Shown here: positions 19,911 to 28,028 of the stretch, piece by piece
Layout: every line of letters begins with the position of its first letter
How positions within the stretch are numbered: the first letter of the stretch is position 1
DNA from: JAWKSY01 sp041402125
GTDB lineage: Bacteria > Planctomycetota > GCA-002687715 > DRQF01
Assembly: GCA_041402125.1 (NCBI GenBank)
Contig: JAWKSY010000012.1
Span: forward strand, 81,104 to 145,103
DNA length: 64,000 nucleotides
Reading direction: 5' to 3'
Program-made: the position numbers and the translations under genes
The notes under the pieces: generated by a model
The model's database searches: none
What the model was told of the DNA's origin: nothing
Seen by the model: the letters and a program-made list of their open reading frames with translations, nothing else

Positions 19911-20164
19911 CAGGTCGGGGGCAGTCCGGCATCCTTGCGAGCCTGGCGCTTGATCTCAGGGAGATCCAGGGGGCCGGCGACGCCGCTCTGTTCGCCGTCC
20001 TCGAGCGCCTTTCGGACCACCTTCATCCGCGCCTCACGATCCTCGAGAAGGCGCAGGCCCGAGCGAATGACATCGGTGGCGTTCTTGTACCGGCCGGACT
20101 CGACCTGCTCCGACACGAAGGCGTCGAAATGGTCACCCAGGATGAAGGAGGTGTTCTTGGCCAT
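19910..20164 (-). CDS. parD: ParD-type antitoxin
   Basis: 84 residues. The N-terminal ribbon-helix-helix (NTSFILGDHFDAFVSEQV, GRYKNATDVIRSGLRLLEDRE) is typical of ParD; the charged C-terminal tail would neutralise the toxin. GGAG lies about 9 nt before the ATG. An inverted repeat 29 bp upstream is the probable autoregulatory operator. Confidence 0.92.
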   Translation of the reverse strand: MAKNTSFILGDHFDAFVSEQVESGRYKNATDVIRSGLRLLEDREARMKVVRKALEDGEQSGVAGPLDLPEIKRQARKDAGLPPT

Positions 20165-20192
20165 GCGGGGGCTCCACGGGTACCCCGGAAGA

Positions 20193-20213
20193 ATACCAGA
20201 TCATGGTATCTGG
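20193..20213. promoter_or_regulatory. Nested inverted repeats, probable ParD operator
   Basis: ATACCA-GATCA-TGGTAT is a perfect 6-bp inverted repeat with a 5-nt spacer. Overlapping it, CCAGAT and ATCTGG form a second perfect 6-bp dyad. Both lie 29-49 bp upstream of the antitoxin start. ParD proteins bind such dyads as ribbon-helix-helix dimers to repress their own operon. Confidence 0.65.
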
Positions 20214-20364
20214 ATCCAGGTCGCCCCTGCGGAGTGGCTCCATCGTCGTCGCCGGTTCGGTCGAACGCCGCTCCGCTGGAATCGTATCGGTCCGGAACTT
20301 CGTCCTCATTCACACTGCCTTCGCGCCCGACTCGGTGCGTGAGTGGCCGTACGAAGGAATGAAG

Positions 20365-23259
20365 TCAGTCGGTCGTGATGCCCCGCGAGGGACGGAAGCC
20401 GAGGTCGTTGATGCGGAAGGTCGGGATGGTGACGGAGCGATGCGCGAGTCGCGCATTGACGGCGGGGAGGACGAAGCTGCCGCCGCGGTAGACGCGATAG
20501 CGAGAGCCGACGCGGCGCAACCCGTCGCCGGGCTCCGGGTCGACGCCGTAGTTGCAGTGGAAGTCTCGGCAGAACTCCCAGACGTTGCCCGTCGTGTCGA
20601 AGAGCCCGAAGGCATTCGCGGCGAAGGTGCCGACGGGAGCGTGGAGCACGAAGTCGTCCTCGATCGGGTCGCACTGCGCCTGGAAGAACCCGGCCGTTTC
20701 CTGGCCGGCGACGTTGGCGAACCGGACGACTTCGTCCGGATCCGAGGTCCCCGTCCAGCGCGTGGCCGGCTCCGCCCCCGCCCGCGCCGCCCGCTCCCAC
20801 TGCGCTTCGGTCGGCAGGAGAAGCCCCAGGCGGTCGAGTCGCAGCGTGATGTCATCCCAGCTCACCTGCTCGACGGGATGGCGCAGGTCGATCCGTTGCC
20901 TCAGCGCCGTCGCATGGAACCAGCCGGGGTTGTAGGTGCTCGGATTCACCCCGTCGAAGCGCGACCACTGCCCCTGGGTCATCTCGTACTTGGAGATCAG
21001 ATACGGCGCGAGGACGACCTCGCGAACCGGGACCTCGTCGGACCTGGCATCTGGTTCGAAGTTCGGCTGCTCGGGGTCGAGCTGTGCCCCCATCAGGAAG
21101 GAGCCGCCGGGGATGAGCACGAAGATCACCCCGCGCGTCTCCGTCATCGCGATCCGCCCGTCCTCGTCTCGCGTGGGAAGGGCGCCGTCGTTCTCCGACC
21201 AGTCGTGCGTGCGCCAGTCGAGGAACTCCTCCAGGCCGGACGCGGGGTCAGGACCCAGCGGAACCAGCCCGAGCTGTGGCGCGATCGTCAGGCCGCCGTA
21301 GCGGGGATTCGAGGCGATGCGCGCGACCGTTGCCGACCAGAGCGCGGCGCGATCCTCGAGGGTCTCCTTTCCGATCCGCCGCGAGCGTTCGATGCGGCGC
21401 GCGACGCTGGCCGAGACTCCGCCCTCCTCGGCGGTGAAGGCGGTGAGGTCGGCGACGAGCTTCGCCAGGGTGTCGTGCCGGAACTGCAGGTCCACGGCCT
21501 CGCCGAAATCCCAGCTCCGACGGCCCTGGGCGGTCTCGCGCAGACCGGTCAGCTCGGTCTCGAGCCCCGCGATCGACGCCTCGCCGGCCGTCCGGTTCTG
21601 CGCGTCCGCTTCGGCCGCCACCTGCTCGCGGAGCCGGGGGAGATCCGCCTCGAGGCTTGCGATGCGGGCGAGCTCGGCGGCGAAGTCGCGGGACCGTGCC
21701 GCTTCGGGATAGTCCGGGGCCATCGCCCGGAGCCCCTCGAGCGCCTCGCGGTGGCCCACGATCCGGGCGAAGAGCGGGGCGTACTTCTCCTGCCAGGCTT
21801 CGAGGTCCGGCACGAGGTCCGGGTGCTCCGGCCACAGGGCATCAGCGGCCGAGCGGGCGTTCGCGAGGCGGCGCGTGTCGGCCATCCGCTCGTACTCGGA
21901 GAGGGCGGAGGTCTTCTCGGCGAGAGCCGCCTGCTCGCGGCCGAGCGCCTCCGTCTTCTCGCGAAGCGCCTCGTCCTTGGCCGCCGACTCCTCGTTCGCG
22001 CGGCGCAGACTCGTGCGGGCCTGCTCGGCGCTGCGCGTGGCCTCGTCCGCGCTCTGCCGCGCCTGCTCCGCATTCTCCTCGGCGACCTTCGTCGTCTTCT
22101 CGAGGTCGGTGTTCAGTCGCCCGAGCGCCCGGTTGTTGAGGCTCGTGATGATCGTGATCGCCGCGAGCGCCACGAAGACCGTCGCCAGGAGCCCCGCGGT
22201 CGCCGGCTTCCGTTGCGCCCAGCGCCAGGCGCGCGTGACCGGGCCGACCGGTCGGGCGACGATCGGCTCGTGTTCGCGGAATCGTCGCAGGTCCTCGGCC
22301 ATCTCGAGCGCCGAGGGGTAGCGCTGGTCGGGGTGCTTCTCGAGGGCGTGGTGGACGATCACCGCGAGGTCGATCGGCACCTTCGGGTTGAGCTTCCGGA
22401 GATCCGGCGCCTCCCTGGCGATGATCTCCTGGAAGAGCGCCTCTCGCGAGGCCGCCTCGAAGGGCCGCCGCAGCGCCAGGCACTCGAACAGCGTGACGCC
22501 GAGCGAGTAGACGTCACTCCTCCGATCGACCGCGACCCGCTTCGCCGCGAGCTGCTCCGGCGACATGTAGGCCGGCGTGCCCATGACGTCGCCGGTCATC
22601 GTGAGGGTCGGCCCGGCCGAGTCCTCGTCGTGGGCCAATCCGAAGTCGAGGATCACGAGGCCGCGTCCCGGCGCGACGACGAGGTTCCCGGGCTTGATGT
22701 CCCGGTGGACGAGGCCGCGCTCATGGGCCTCGTGCAGCCCTCGGGCGGCCGACTCGATCAGCTTCGCGATGTCGTGGATGGCGCGGCGGTCGACGGTGTT
22801 GGTCGGCGTCGATCGAAGGCTCGCGTCGTCGGCCGCGGTGACCGCCGACCTGGAGGAATCCCCGCCGCCGGTCGTCGACTCCTCCCCGAAGTCCAGATGA
22901 AGCTCGGTGACTTCCTCCTCGCGCTCGGCGAGTCGCGTAGACTTCCGGATGTGCTCCGAGAGCGTCTCGCCCCGCACGAGCTCCATCGCGATGTAGGGGA
23001 CCCCGTCCTCCTCGCCCGACTCGTAGATGCGCGCGACGTTCTGGTGATCGACCTTCGCCGCCTTCTCCGCCTCGCCCTTGAAGCGCAGGCGATCGGAGAC
23101 CGACATCGTCTGACCGAGCGTCAGGACCTTGAGGGCGACCTCCCGGCCGAGCTCGACGTCCCGCGCGAGATAGACCCGACCTTGACCGCCCCGCCCGAGC
23201 TCCTTCTCGAGGACGTAGCGGCCGATCCGGCCTTCCTGCCCTGACTCGCTGGTTCTCAT
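20365..23259 (-). CDS. Ser/Thr protein kinase-FGE-like fusion (paralog B)
   Basis: 964 residues. ATG 23259 is preferred over the adjacent GTG because GGAGG then has proper spacing. The kinase has Lys44, Asp187 in HRDIKPGN and DFGLAHDE; a membrane helix lies near residues 350-372 (GLLATVFVALAAITIITSL), followed by an Ala/Glu-rich coiled coil and a middle region with SWDFGEAVDLQFRHD. The FGE-like domain occupies ~705-964 (FVLIPGGSFLMGAQLDPEQ, LPTEAQWERAARAG, DTTGNVWEFCRD, RGGSF). The last ~50 residues contain the hypervariable segment shared with paralogs C and D. It lacks the FGE active-site cysteines. It stands alone, with its own upstream gap. Confidence 0.9.
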   Translation of the reverse strand: MRTSESGQEGRIGRYVLEKELGRGGQGRVYLARDVELGREVALKVLTLGQTMSVSDRLRFKGEAEKAAKVDHQNVARIYESGEEDGVPYIAMELVRGETLSEHIRKSTRLAEREEEVTELHLDFGEESTTGGGDSSRSAVTAADDASLRSTPTNTVDRRAIHDIAKLIESAARGLHEAHERGLVHRDIKPGNLVVAPGRGLVILDFGLAHDEDSAGPTLTMTGDVMGTPAYMSPEQLAAKRVAVDRRSDVYSLGVTLFECLALRRPFEAASREALFQEIIAREAPDLRKLNPKVPIDLAVIVHHALEKHPDQRYPSALEMAEDLRRFREHEPIVARPVGPVTRAWRWAQRKPATAGLLATVFVALAAITIITSLNNRALGRLNTDLEKTTKVAEENAEQARQSADEATRSAEQARTSLRRANEESAAKDEALREKTEALGREQAALAEKTSALSEYERMADTRRLANARSAADALWPEHPDLVPDLEAWQEKYAPLFARIVGHREALEGLRAMAPDYPEAARSRDFAAELARIASLEADLPRLREQVAAEADAQNRTAGEASIAGLETELTGLRETAQGRRSWDFGEAVDLQFRHDTLAKLVADLTAFTAEEGGVSASVARRIERSRRIGKETLEDRAALWSATVARIASNPRYGGLTIAPQLGLVPLGPDPASGLEEFLDWRTHDWSENDGALPTRDEDGRIAMTETRGVIFVLIPGGSFLMGAQLDPEQPNFEPDARSDEVPVREVVLAPYLISKYEMTQGQWSRFDGVNPSTYNPGWFHATALRQRIDLRHPVEQVSWDDITLRLDRLGLLLPTEAQWERAARAGAEPATRWTGTSDPDEVVRFANVAGQETAGFFQAQCDPIEDDFVLHAPVGTFAANAFGLFDTTGNVWEFCRDFHCNYGVDPEPGDGLRRVGSRYRVYRGGSFVLPAVNARLAHRSVTIPTFRINDLGFRPSRGITTD
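20404..20511 (-). other. Hypervariable C-terminal segment, paralog B (candidate DGR variable region)
   Basis: 36 codons ending 13 codons before the stop. Against paralogs C and D the differences fall mostly on codon bases 1 and 2 (for example GTC/AGC, TAT/AAT/GAT, ATC/GGC/TAC), while the framework motifs RGGSF, RLA, PT and LG are unchanged. Confidence 0.5.
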
Positions 23260-23438
23260 CACGCCTCCGGAGGACCGATAGGAGTCGGCCCGTCGTCGGG
23301 AAGTCTACCGATCCCCCCGGAATCCGGGGAGGTTCGGTCGCGGGCGAGTGAGGAGAGTAAGATCCGTCCCCTGGTCGGGCCGCCGCCGTCGGCGGCGCAG
23401 CGCCCGAAGGAACTTCCCGACGAATCACGGGACTCACG

Positions 23439-23930
23439 ATGTCACGAATCACCTATCTCGTCGGCGATGCGACGGCCCCCAGCACCCCCGGTCCCCGGAT
23501 CATCGCCCACGTCTGCAACGACATCGGCGGGTGGGGCCGCGGCTTCGTGATGGCCGTCTCCCAACGCTGGCCGGCGCCGGAAGCCGGCTTCCGCGAATGG
23601 TACGCGGGGCGCGAATCCAACGACTTCGCGCTCGGAAACGTCCAGTTCGTCGCCGTCGAGGACGATCTCTGGGTCGCGAACATGATCGCGCAGCAGGGGA
23701 TCAAGCGCGCCGCCGACGGCACGCCGCCGATCCGCTACGAGGCGGTCGAGGCCGGCCTCGCGCGCATCGCCGCGTTCGCGGTCGACCACGGAGCGACGGT
23801 CCACATGCCCCGCATCGGCTGCGGCCTGGCGGGCGGTCGGTGGGAGGAGATCGAGCCTCTCATCGAGCGGACCTGCATTGCGGCCGGCGTGGACGTCTTC
23901 GTCTACGACTTCGCGCCGAGCGGCAACTAG
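23439..23930 (+). CDS. Macro-domain (ADP-ribose-binding) protein
   Basis: 163 residues, a stand-alone macro domain. Motifs: YLVGDAT at the N-terminus, AHVCNDIGGWGRGFV (ligand loop 1), ANMIAQQGIK, and PRIGCGLAGGRWEEIEPLIE (loop 2). The pattern is closest to the Poa1p/OARD1-like group, which acts on ADP-ribose-1''-phosphate or removes ADP-ribose from proteins. It is cytoplasmic. It lies between a kinase and the AlbA_2 regulator, with no ADP-ribosyltransferase seen nearby, so its substrate is unknown. Confidence 0.88.
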   Translation: MSRITYLVGDATAPSTPGPRIIAHVCNDIGGWGRGFVMAVSQRWPAPEAGFREWYAGRESNDFALGNVQFVAVEDDLWVANMIAQQGIKRAADGTPPIRYEAVEAGLARIAAFAVDHGATVHMPRIGCGLAGGRWEEIEPLIERTCIAAGVDVFVYDFAPSGN

Positions 23931-24320
23931 TCGTTCGACCTCGCACCGTCGGGGACGCTGGGGGCGGAGCAAGCGAGCGAGGCGCACGAGAGTCGATGGG
24001 TCGTCCGGAATCTTGCCTTCGGCGGGAGGAACGCATGTAGGCGAGGTCAGAGTCGTCCCGATGGCAGGAGACGATCCAAGGCACTCCGCCTCCCAAGCGG
24101 CTTCATCCGGAGGACGCAGTACGAGTCCAAGTCGAGGGGAGAGAGCCGCTTCCGAGCACTCAGGTGCGCCCGCGCAGAACGCTGGCGAGGCCAAGGAGGG
24201 CACCGGGTGATGGCGAGTGCTTGGTTCGGAGGCACGGTTCGATCGTCGAGCGCCCCGGAACTGTCGCTATCCTACTCGGAAGCCTCGATCTTCCGGGTTC
24301 TTCGTAGTAAACTTCCGACT
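23931..24320. other. Intergenic, no gene recognised
   Basis: 390 bp before the AlbA_2 protein. No family-like frame, RNA or clear repeat was seen. An open frame continues upstream of 24321 but its composition is not protein-like. Confidence 0.45.
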
Positions 24321-25691
24321 ATGAAGATCGAAGATCTGCTCGAACGCCATGAGGGGAAGACTCTCGAATTCAAGCGTGATGCCTCGTCTCCGAAGCCGAT
24401 CGCACGAACCCTCTGTGCCTTCTGCAACACGGCCGGAGGGCATCTCGTCCTGGGCGTCGATGATGGGTCGCGGGCCGTCTTCGGGCTCGATGATCCCCTG
24501 GCGGTCGAGGAGCAGATCGCGAACATCGCCTCGGACTCCGTCCATCCCCAGATCACGCCCGAGATCGAGATCACGACCTGGAGAGACAGAAGCGTGGTCG
24601 TCGTGACGGTCCATCCGGGACCGTCTCGGCCCTACCACCTGCGGAGTCTCGGGCTCGATGCGGGAACCTACGTTCGCGTCGGATCGACGAACCGCCGCGC
24701 CTCCAGCGAGATCATCGCGGAGCTCGGCCGTACGTCACGCAACGTGACATTCGACGAGGAGCCGGCCATCCACTACGAAGCGGATGAGATCGACCTGGAC
24801 CTCGTCCGCAAGCACTTCCGAGACGTTCGGACGTTGCGTCAGCGCGACCTCGAGACCCTTCGCCTGATCACGTCCTCCGGAGGGCGGGTCGCGCCGACGA
24901 AGGGGGGAATCCTGTTGTTCGGTCACCACCGCCGTGAGGAGTTTCCGGATGCACGGCTGCGAATGGCGAGATTCGAGGGTTCGGAGCGCAGTCGGATCGT
25001 CGATCGCAAGGAAGCCGAGACGGATCTCATTGCTGCCGTCGACGAGGCCGTGTCCTTCGTCGAGCGGCACACCCGGACAGGGATGGAGATCGAAGGAAGC
25101 AGAAGGAGAGACCGCCCCGAGTATCCCCCGGTGGCGATCCGCGAGGCCATCGTGAATGCCGTCGCACACGCCGACTACTCGCAGACCGGGAGTCCGATAC
25201 GCCTCGCGGTCTTCGACGATCGCCTCGAGATCGAGAATCCCGGCCTGCTCCCCTTCGGCTTGACGATCGAGGATGTCATGGATGGCGTCTCGAAGCTTCG
25301 GAACCGCGTCATCGGCCGTGTCTTCCATGAACTCGGCCTCATCGAGCAGTGGGGGAGCGGCGTCCAGAGGATGCTCAGCTCCTGCCGCTCCGCCGGCCTC
25401 GGCGACCCCGAATTCGAGGAGGTCGGTACACACTTCCGCGTGACCTTCCGCGCTGGAAAGACACCGATATCGCATGAGCTCACGGGAACACCGGGCCGGA
25501 TCATTCAGACGCTACGGGACTCGGGGCCGCTCTCGACGACGAAGCTCGCAGACGCTCTCGGCCTGACTCCGCGTGCGGTTCGTACCCACCTCGGCCGACT
25601 CTCGGACGACGGCCTCGTCGTGGAGCTGAGTCAAGGGCCTCACGACCCACACAAGACCTGGGTCGTCTCGGCGAGGCGGCACCGCTCCTGA
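24321..25691 (+). CDS. AlbA_2/HATPase putative transcriptional regulator with winged helix
   Basis: 456 residues from ATG 24321. The N-terminal ~130 residues match the Schlafen AlbA_2 domain (EGKTLEFKRDAS, CAFCNTAGGHLVLGVDDG, GTYVRVGSTNRRAS). Residues ~230-370 form an HATPase-like module (YPPVAIREAIVNAVAHADYS, then DDRLEIENPGLLPFGLTIED, GLIEQWGSGVQRM). A winged helix ends it (LADALGLTPRAVRTHLGRLSDDG). This architecture is usually annotated as an ATP-binding transcriptional regulator and is common next to restriction or toxin-like genes. The frame is open from 24207, but 24321 begins the conserved domain. Confidence 0.88.
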   Translation: MKIEDLLERHEGKTLEFKRDASSPKPIARTLCAFCNTAGGHLVLGVDDGSRAVFGLDDPLAVEEQIANIASDSVHPQITPEIEITTWRDRSVVVVTVHPGPSRPYHLRSLGLDAGTYVRVGSTNRRASSEIIAELGRTSRNVTFDEEPAIHYEADEIDLDLVRKHFRDVRTLRQRDLETLRLITSSGGRVAPTKGGILLFGHHRREEFPDARLRMARFEGSERSRIVDRKEAETDLIAAVDEAVSFVERHTRTGMEIEGSRRRDRPEYPPVAIREAIVNAVAHADYSQTGSPIRLAVFDDRLEIENPGLLPFGLTIEDVMDGVSKLRNRVIGRVFHELGLIEQWGSGVQRMLSSCRSAGLGDPEFEEVGTHFRVTFRAGKTPISHELTGTPGRIIQTLRDSGPLSTTKLADALGLTPRAVRTHLGRLSDDGLVVELSQGPHDPHKTWVVSARRHRS

Positions 25692-25697
25692 GCCGAA

Positions 25698-26186
25698 TCA
25701 TGGAGTGTCGCCGGCCGAGAGGACGTCAAACGTCGCCTCGGCTGGACATCCATGATCAAGCACTCCGCAGGGCATGTCAGAGAGTCGCAAGGCCGCCTCG
25801 TCGATCGACTCGCCGCGCTCCAGGAAGATCGCCGCGCAGTGGATGAACTCGTTGAGCGAGCCGATCAGCGAGCGCTGTCGCGTCTTCGCGAACACGACGG
25901 CGCCAAGAGCCATCAGCTCGGAGTCGATGGCGGCGGCCGGAATACCGACCCCTCGCAAGATCGTGCGAAGATGATCCGGAAACCGGCCCGGGAAGTCCGA
26001 CTTCCGCACAGGCATGATGACCGGCAATAGCGTCTGGGCAGAAATGCAGATGACGTATCGTCGTGACCCGACGTTGAGAGTGTTCGCATACCACTCGCCC
26101 AGGCGCCCACCGGGGGCTGGGAATTCGCTTGCGAGCGTCACGCCGAGGCGCTTCGCGAGTCGTGATGTGCAGCAGAAGACGGGCAA
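25698..26186 (-). CDS. DUF6933-like protein
   Basis: 162 residues. The TTG at 26186 is chosen because GGAGG sits 7 nt upstream and the protein then begins MPVFCCTSRLAKRLG, the place where this family usually starts. Conserved-looking parts: GEWYANTLNVGSRRYVICI, LLPVIMPVRKSDFP, LNEFIHCAAIFLERG. Similarity to the DUF6933 family is from memory of its pattern, not a search. Function unknown. It is convergent with the AlbA_2 gene, 6 bp apart. Confidence 0.6.
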   Translation of the reverse strand: MPVFCCTSRLAKRLGVTLASEFPAPGGRLGEWYANTLNVGSRRYVICISAQTLLPVIMPVRKSDFPGRFPDHLRTILRGVGIPAAAIDSELMALGAVVFAKTRQRSLIGSLNEFIHCAAIFLERGESIDEAALRLSDMPCGVLDHGCPAEATFDVLSAGDTP

Positions 26187-26312
26187 GGAGACGCCTCCGC
26201 CAACGGATATCAAGCGGCGCCCAGTCTATCGACGGCGTCGGCCGGCTGTGAATGCCCGCGCGGTACGCGAGGGAGCGAAGACGAAAGAGAAGCCACGGCC
26301 AGAGGCCGAGTC

Positions 26313-26385
26313 TGCCCCGCCCGAGCTCCTTCTCGAGGACGTAGCGGCCGATGCGGCCCTCGTGCCCTGACTCGCTGGTCTGCAT
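26313..26385 (-). pseudogene. 5' stub of a seventh kinase gene
   Basis: ATG 26385 begins MQTSESGHEGRIGRYVLEKE and continues ELGRG, matching the first 24 codons of the neighbouring kinase-FGE genes (paralog B begins MRTSESGQEGRIGRY). Homology stops at the glycine loop and unrelated sequence follows. The upstream flank is cut by the IS3 element at 26417. The rest of the kinase gene has been deleted. Confidence 0.8.
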
Positions 26386-26467
26386 CTCGCCTCCGGCGAG
26401 CCGAGATGTGCCGGCCTGAATCGCCCCGGGTTTCCCGGAGACCAGAACTCGTGGGAGAATGGTCGTC

Positions 26468-26788
26468 ATGGGAAACAAGAGCAGGTTTTCATCGGAGGTC
26501 CGCGAGCGGGCCGTCCGGATGGTGATGGAGCACACAGCCGAGTACGGCTCGCAGTGGGAGGCGATCTGCTCGATCGCCTCGAAGATCGGCTGCTCCGCCG
26601 AGACGCTGCGGAAGTGGACGCGAAGGGCCGAGGTCGACGGGGGCAGTCGTGACGGAGTCACGACTGCCGAGCGGCAGCGCCTGAAGGACCTCGAGCGCGA
26701 GAACCGCGAGCTTCGTCGTGCGAACGAGATCCTCCGCAAGGCGTCGGCGTATTTCGCCCAGGCGGAGCTCGACCGCCGACAGAAGTGA
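26468..26788 (+). CDS. IS3-family transposase OrfA
   Basis: 106 residues. ATG 26468 has GGGAGA 9 nt upstream (ATG 26459 is too close to it). Helix-turn-helix: VRERAVRMVMEHTAEYGS ... IGCSAETLRKWTRRAE; leucine zipper: LKDLERENRELRRANEILRKA. The pattern is that of the IS3/IS51-like group. Its stop overlaps the OrfB start (TGATG); a frameshift product OrfAB is usual in this family. Confidence 0.92.
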   Translation: MGNKSRFSSEVRERAVRMVMEHTAEYGSQWEAICSIASKIGCSAETLRKWTRRAEVDGGSRDGVTTAERQRLKDLERENRELRRANEILRKASAYFAQAELDRRQK

Positions 26789-27687
26789 TGGTCCGCTTCA
26801 TCGACGATCACCGCGACGAGTACGGGGTCGAGCCGATCTGCGAGCTCATGCCGATCGCCCCGTCGACCTACTACGAAGAGAAGCGCCGGGAGGCGGAGCC
26901 TGAGCGGCGTCCCCAGCGCTTCCATCGCGACGCAGGTCTTCGGCCCGAGATCTTGCGCGTCCACTCCGAGAACTTCGGTGTGTACGGCGTGAGGAAGGTC
27001 TGGCGACAGCTCGGCCGCGAAGGCCTCCCGACGGCCCGCTGCACGGTCGAGCGCTTGATGCGCGAACTCGGCCCGCAGGGCGTCCGTCGAGGCCGGAGAA
27101 TCCGGACCACGATTCCTGCTGACCTCGCCGAGCGTCCTCGCGACCTCGTCGATCGTCACTTCGTGGCCGATGCCCCGAACCGGCTCTGGGTCGCCGACCT
27201 CACCTGCGTCGCGAGCTGGCAAGGGCTCATCTGGGTCGCCTTCATCACCGATGTCTACTCGCGGATGATCGTCGGCTGGCGGGTGACGAAAGCGCCGAAC
27301 GCCAGCCTGGCGCTGGACGCCTTGGAGCAGGCGATCCACGCCCGCGAGGTCGACGAAGGACTCGTCCATCACAGCGACCGAGGGGTGCAGTACCTCTCGA
27401 TCGAGTACACGGAGAGGCTGGCCGAGGCGGGAATCGAGACCTCGGTCGGCAGCGTCGGCGACTCCTACGACAACGCTCTCGCGGAGTCCGTCAACGCGCT
27501 CTACAAGGCGGAGCTGATCCGTCGTCGAGGCCCCTGGCGGGGCCTCGAGCAGTTGGAGCTGGCCACGCTGGAATGGGTCGACTGGTACAACACGAGGCGG
27601 CTGCACACCGCCATCGGCAACATGCCCCCAGAGGAATTCGAGGATCGCTATCATCGGGGGCAAAAGGCTCAGGCCGTAGGGGCCTGA
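26788..27687 (+). CDS. IS3-family transposase OrfB (DDE integrase core)
   Basis: 299 residues. An N-terminal HTH_21-like region (YGVRKVWRQLGREGLPTARCTVERLM) precedes the DDE catalytic core: Asp in LWVADLTCV, Asp in VHHSDRGVQY and Glu in NALAESVNALYKAEL, all present. It ends 12 bp before the right inverted repeat. It should be active if OrfA or OrfAB is made. Confidence 0.95.
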   Translation: MVRFIDDHRDEYGVEPICELMPIAPSTYYEEKRREAEPERRPQRFHRDAGLRPEILRVHSENFGVYGVRKVWRQLGREGLPTARCTVERLMRELGPQGVRRGRRIRTTIPADLAERPRDLVDRHFVADAPNRLWVADLTCVASWQGLIWVAFITDVYSRMIVGWRVTKAPNASLALDALEQAIHAREVDEGLVHHSDRGVQYLSIEYTERLAEAGIETSVGSVGDSYDNALAESVNALYKAELIRRRGPWRGLEQLELATLEWVDWYNTRRLHTAIGNMPPEEFEDRYHRGQKAQAVGA

Positions 27688-27726
27688 CTCAACTGAAACG
27701 GTCTCCGGGAAACCCGGGGCGATTCA

Positions 27727-28028
27727 GAAGGCCCATGCTTCCGAGTACTTCGCAGTAGCCTTCCGACCTGAGGGTTGGCGAGTAACGAAACGTGAGGATG
27801 CGGATGCGCACGGGAGGGTTCCTCGGGGACTCGACGCCCGGTCCGAAGCGCCGGGCGCGGCACCCTCCTATGTGCCCGCCAACCCCTCATCCACCAGTCC
27901 CTGCTTCTTTCTTTTTCTCGGAGAGGATCCCCGCTCGCGCCCGCCCTGTCCATCCCCGCCGCCGGCGGTCCGGCTGCGCGCGGACCGGGGGCGGCTCGGC
28001 CATCCGGTGGGCGGGTGAAGGGGTGAGG
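27727..28028. other. Intergenic between IS3 and kinase C
   Basis: No gene seen. The last ~85 bp (from about 27945) are homologous to the DNA downstream of kinase D (about 31330-31418), so the duplication that made C and D extends past the stop codon. Confidence 0.6.

Larger units (their letters stand above)
26417..27726 (+). mobile_element. Complete IS3-family insertion sequence
   Basis: 1310 bp with perfect 27-bp terminal inverted repeats (26417-26443, 27700-27726; outer bases TGAATCGCCCC). It carries orfA and orfB, both intact. The 3-4 bases flanking each side do not match, so no target duplication is seen and the borders may have recombined. A decayed relative in opposite orientation lies at 55446-55531. 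Confidence 0.92.

Noticed and set aside
23442..24203. Minus-strand frame over the macro-domain gene
   Set aside because: Overlaps the macro-domain gene in antisense; composition is that of a shadow frame.
26414..27729. Target duplication around the 26-kb IS3
   Set aside because: Left flank GCC and right flank GAA do not match.
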